This document shows positions 5,422-6,696 of a DNA stretch of 6,696 bases, in pieces. Position 1 is the stretch's first letter, and each line of letters opens with the position of its first letter. The translations under genes were made by a program, and so were the position numbers. The notes beneath the pieces are model-generated. The model was given only the letters and a program-made list of their open reading frames with translations. It did no database searches and had not been told where the DNA came from. The stretch is taken from the NCBI GenBank assembly GCA_937919295.1, contig CALFRX010000309.1, forward strand, positions 1 to 6,696, written 5' to 3'. Source of the stretch: an uncultured Peptococcaceae bacterium. Lineage in GTDB: Bacteria; Bacillota; Dehalobacteriia; UBA7702.

Positions 5422-5750
5422 GTATTTTCCGCCGCGTTAAAAACACCGACATCAATGAAGGTGTCAAAACCGCAGAGACAACCAAAGGCAGCTTGCTGAT
5501 TGACGTCAGAAGCAAAGAGGAATACGCTTCAGGTCATATCCCAGGCAGTATCAACATCCCCACAGAACGCCTCTCCCTCATTGAAAAGCGAGTCCCGGAC
5601 AGAGCGACCCCTCTCTTTTTATACTGCCGCTCCGGCGCCAGAAGCGCCCGAATGGCAAAGATCCTGAAAAAAACGGGATATCAGCAGATCTTAGACATCG
5701 GCGGCATCCATGGGTGGCGGGGAAAGACGGAAAAAGGACCGGTAACATAA
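5418..5750 (+). CDS. single-domain rhodanese (sulfurtransferase)
   Basis: This 110-residue cytosolic protein is a single rhodanese domain of the GlpE/PspE size class, which moves sulfane sulfur through a cysteine persulfide. It shows LLIDVRSKEEYASGHIPGS (26-44), then LYCRSGARS with the active-site Cys70 heading a six-residue loop CRSGAR, and the closing GGIHGW (95-100). The loop length fits sulfurtransferases; Cdc25/arsenate-reductase-like relatives have seven residues. The most upstream usable start is TTG 5418, which shares TTGA with the thioredoxin stop. No later in-frame ATG comes before the domain, so coupled translation from TTG is likely. No signal peptide is present. Thioredoxin can accept sulfur from, or reduce, GlpE-type rhodaneses, so the pair probably works together; the natural sulfur donor is unknown. 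Confidence 0.92.
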   Translation: MSIFRRVKNTDINEGVKTAETTKGSLLIDVRSKEEYASGHIPGSINIPTERLSLIEKRVPDRATPLFLYCRSGARSARMAKILKKTGYQQILDIGGIHGWRGKTEKGPVT

Positions 5751-5754
5751 TCCT

Positions 5755-5800
5755 AAAAAAAGTTGGCTTCTGATCAAAAATCAGAAGCCAATTCTCTTTT
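5755..5800. terminator. bidirectional intrinsic terminator between rhodanese and tetR
   Basis: A perfect 12-bp stem (TTGGCTTCTGAT at 5763-5774 with its complement at 5780-5791) closes on a 5-nt loop. On the + strand it is followed by TTCTCTTTT, a moderate U-tract. On the - strand it is followed by C and seven T (the A-run at 5755-5761), which is stronger. It therefore probably ends both the trx-rhodanese and the tetR transcripts. Confidence 0.9.
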
Positions 5801-5802
5801 GT

Positions 5803-5833
5803 GGGGCTGCTTCCATGGGCAAGCCCCTTTTTT
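5803..5833 (+). terminator. second intrinsic terminator, + strand
   Basis: GGGGCT at 5803-5808 pairs with AGCCCC at 5822-5827. Two more G-C pairs are possible inside past a bulged A, and six T follow at 5828-5833. It comes directly after the first hairpin, so + strand transcripts meet two terminators in a row before entering tetR antisense. Confidence 0.75.
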
Positions 5834-5854
5834 CCGTCAATTCGCGATATTCAC

Positions 5855-6382
5855 TTACTTGATGCGTTTTAAAACTTCCGCTTCAATGAACTTTTCTTCC
5901 TTGCGGAAGTAATCTTCACTACCTGAAATCACATAGTAGTTCAGGGCGGCGTAATAAAGCATAAACAAGATGATCAACTCTTCATCGAAGATATCACTGT
6001 ACTTTTCGATGGCGTTCATACTGACGTCTTCCAAACTTCCGTGCATATCGCGATAATAAGGCGAAGTGATGATGCGAACGATCACAACGGTCCATTTCAT
6101 CATTTCTTTTTCTTTGCGCTGAAGGCTTTTGAAGAGCTTCTCCGGCGTGTTCTTATTTTTTTCCACGGCCTCGGCGATCAGCTCGTTTCTCTTCTCCACG
6201 GAGAAGGTAAGACAATTTTCGACGATTTCCCGTTTGTCCTGAAAACTTTGGTAAATCGTCGCGGGAGAATATCCCGTCGCTTCCGAGAAGTTTCTCATCG
6301 TTGCTTTTTCAATGCCTTTTTCATAAAAAACATCGGCACACGCGTACATGATTTCTTCATTTCTCTTTTTCCTATCGATCAT
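5855..6382 (-). CDS. TetR/AcrR family transcriptional regulator
   Basis: This 175-residue protein has the TetR DNA-binding domain at its N-terminus: a first helix RNEEIMYACADVFYEKG (7-23) and a helix-turn-helix at about 29-48 with ATGYSPATIYQSF followed by DK, the usual family ending. The C-terminal part (about 55-175) is helical and rich in charged and hydrophobic residues. It would be the ligand-binding and dimerisation domain, but nothing in it identifies a ligand. The start codon is at 6382-6380 with AGGTGG (complement of 6387-6392) 4 nt before it. A promoter is visible upstream. The gene lies downstream of an ABC-F ATPase on the same strand but 134 nt away with its own promoter, so it may be a separate unit. 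TetR proteins usually repress themselves or a neighbour; no efflux pump or target gene is in the window. Confidence 0.93.
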   Translation of the reverse strand: MIDRKKRNEEIMYACADVFYEKGIEKATMRNFSEATGYSPATIYQSFQDKREIVENCLTFSVEKRNELIAEAVEKNKNTPEKLFKSLQRKEKEMMKWTVVIVRIITSPYYRDMHGSLEDVSMNAIEKYSDIFDEELIILFMLYYAALNYYVISGSEDYFRKEEKFIEAEVLKRIK

Positions 6383-6438
6383 GGATCCACCTACTTTCTT
6401 TTTTTGACAACTGATACCCAGATAATAGTCTAACGTAT

Positions 6439-6467
6439 ATAATACATTCTATTTCATAAACGAACAA
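6439..6467 (-). promoter_or_regulatory. promoter of the tetR gene
   Basis: Reading the - strand, TTGTTC (complement of 6462-6467) is followed by exactly 17 bases and then TATTAT (complement of 6439-6444). This gives a sigma-A/sigma-70 type promoter with a leader of about 50 nt before the start codon. A short dyad GTAT-ATA-ATAC (6435-6445) covers the -10 box and could be an operator for the regulator itself; this is inference. Confidence 0.55.
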
Positions 6468-6476
6468 TAGCAATAA

Positions 6477-6489
6477 CGCAATTGCGCAA
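6477..6489. repeat. overlapping palindromes upstream of the tetR promoter
   Basis: CGCAATTGCG (6477-6486) is a perfect 10-bp palindrome, and TTGCGCAA (6482-6489) is a second one overlapping it. They lie just upstream of the -35 box of the tetR promoter and between the two - strand genes. They may be part of an operator, but they are short and have no run of T after them. Confidence 0.3.
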
Positions 6490-6516
6490 ATATTTAAACT
6501 TCTAAATATATATAAT

Positions 6517-6696
6517 TCAGTCGTTGATGATGATATGTTCTTCAATGTCGATGACACGATCCGCCCAATCCCGATAAAACAAGGGATCGTGGGAAACAAA
6601 CAAAACCGTGCCTTTAAAATTGCGGATCGCTTTTTCCAGCCCATCCTTGGCTTGGGCGTCGAGATGGTTGGAGGGTTCGTCAAGAATTAAAAAATT
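6517..6696 (-). CDS. ABC-F family ATPase, C-terminal end (5' part outside the window)
   Basis: The last 59 codons of a gene on the - strand run from the window edge to TGA at 6519-6517. They read FLILDEPSNHLD, the Walker B with catalytic Glu7 and the D-loop in the form typical of ABC-F proteins (usually DEPTNHLD). After 24 residues comes VLFVSHDPLFYRDWADRVIDIE with the switch His36. ABC-F proteins are soluble tandem ATPases that act on the ribosome in translation control or antibiotic resistance; they have no membrane part. The chain stops about 23 residues after the switch His, so there is no long C-terminal extension. Which ABC-F subgroup it is cannot be told without the interdomain linker. 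Reading in another - strand frame across 6372-6683 is a shadow of this gene and the spacer. Confidence 0.9.
   Translation of the reverse strand, partial: NFLILDEPSNHLDAQAKDGLEKAIRNFKGTVLFVSHDPLFYRDWADRVIDIEEHIIIND

Noticed and set aside
6041..6433. 130-codon + strand frame opposite tetR
   Set aside because: It is the antisense of a well-supported TetR gene, has a low-complexity Phe/Arg-rich product, and has no promoter or ribosome binding site.
6404..6443. + strand promoter with TTGACA at 6404 and TATAAT at 6438
   Set aside because: The spacing is 28 bases and there is no + strand gene downstream.
6372..6683. 103-codon - strand frame across the ABC-F end and the tetR spacer
   Set aside because: It overlaps the ABC-F frame, which carries the Walker B and H-loop, and then runs through AT-rich promoter DNA.

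Overview
The window is the distal part of a shikimate/chorismate operon from a bacterium of moderate GC content, followed by a small redox/sulfur gene pair and an unrelated convergent block. The gene set points to Bacillota, perhaps Clostridia or Negativicutes: an aroB-aroA-aroC-chorismate mutase-aroE-type II dehydroquinase order, an EPSP synthase with a GNSGSTLRF loop, a chorismate synthase with a GGGHFSGRLTAP signature, and a Crp/Fnr regulator of the kind carrying a VLSASC segment. This placement rests on family resemblance only; no species can be named.

Region 1 (1-4292, + strand) holds the 3' end of aroB, then aroA, aroC, a monofunctional chorismate mutase, aroE and aroQ. After aroB the genes are packed tightly: aroA/aroC overlap by 11 nt and the next three junctions are ATGA-type overlaps. 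Together they supply dehydroquinate synthase, type II dehydroquinase, shikimate dehydrogenase, EPSP synthase and chorismate synthase, plus the mutase that sends chorismate to prephenate for Phe/Tyr. DAHP synthase and shikimate kinase are not in the window.

Region 2 (4306-4954) is a Crp/Fnr-type regulator that begins 13 nt after aroQ with a strong ribosome binding site but is broken in frame. Its first 36 codons end at CTT TGA, and the rest of the protein continues in the +1 frame. The KGExI...GD part of the beta-roll appears to be missing, so an internal deletion, a pseudogene or a sequence error is more likely than programmed recoding.

Region 3 (4955-5833) has an intergenic region with a good -10 box, no -35 box, and a perfect GTGAC-ACA-GTCAC dyad centred near -41, the class II activator position for Crp/Fnr proteins. 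It drives a thioredoxin translationally coupled to a single-domain rhodanese. Two hairpin terminators follow; the first can work in both directions.

Region 4 (5855-6696, - strand) has a TetR-type regulator converging on that terminator, with its own promoter, and upstream of it the last 59 codons of an ABC-F type ATPase.

Most of the window is ordinary housekeeping metabolism. I see no clearly new multi-gene system. The points most worth checking are the broken Crp/Fnr gene, the possible Crp/Fnr operators next to it, and the active-site substitutions in EPSP synthase. No stretch longer than 300 bases lacks a gene, and I saw no tRNA, rRNA, CRISPR array or insertion sequence.
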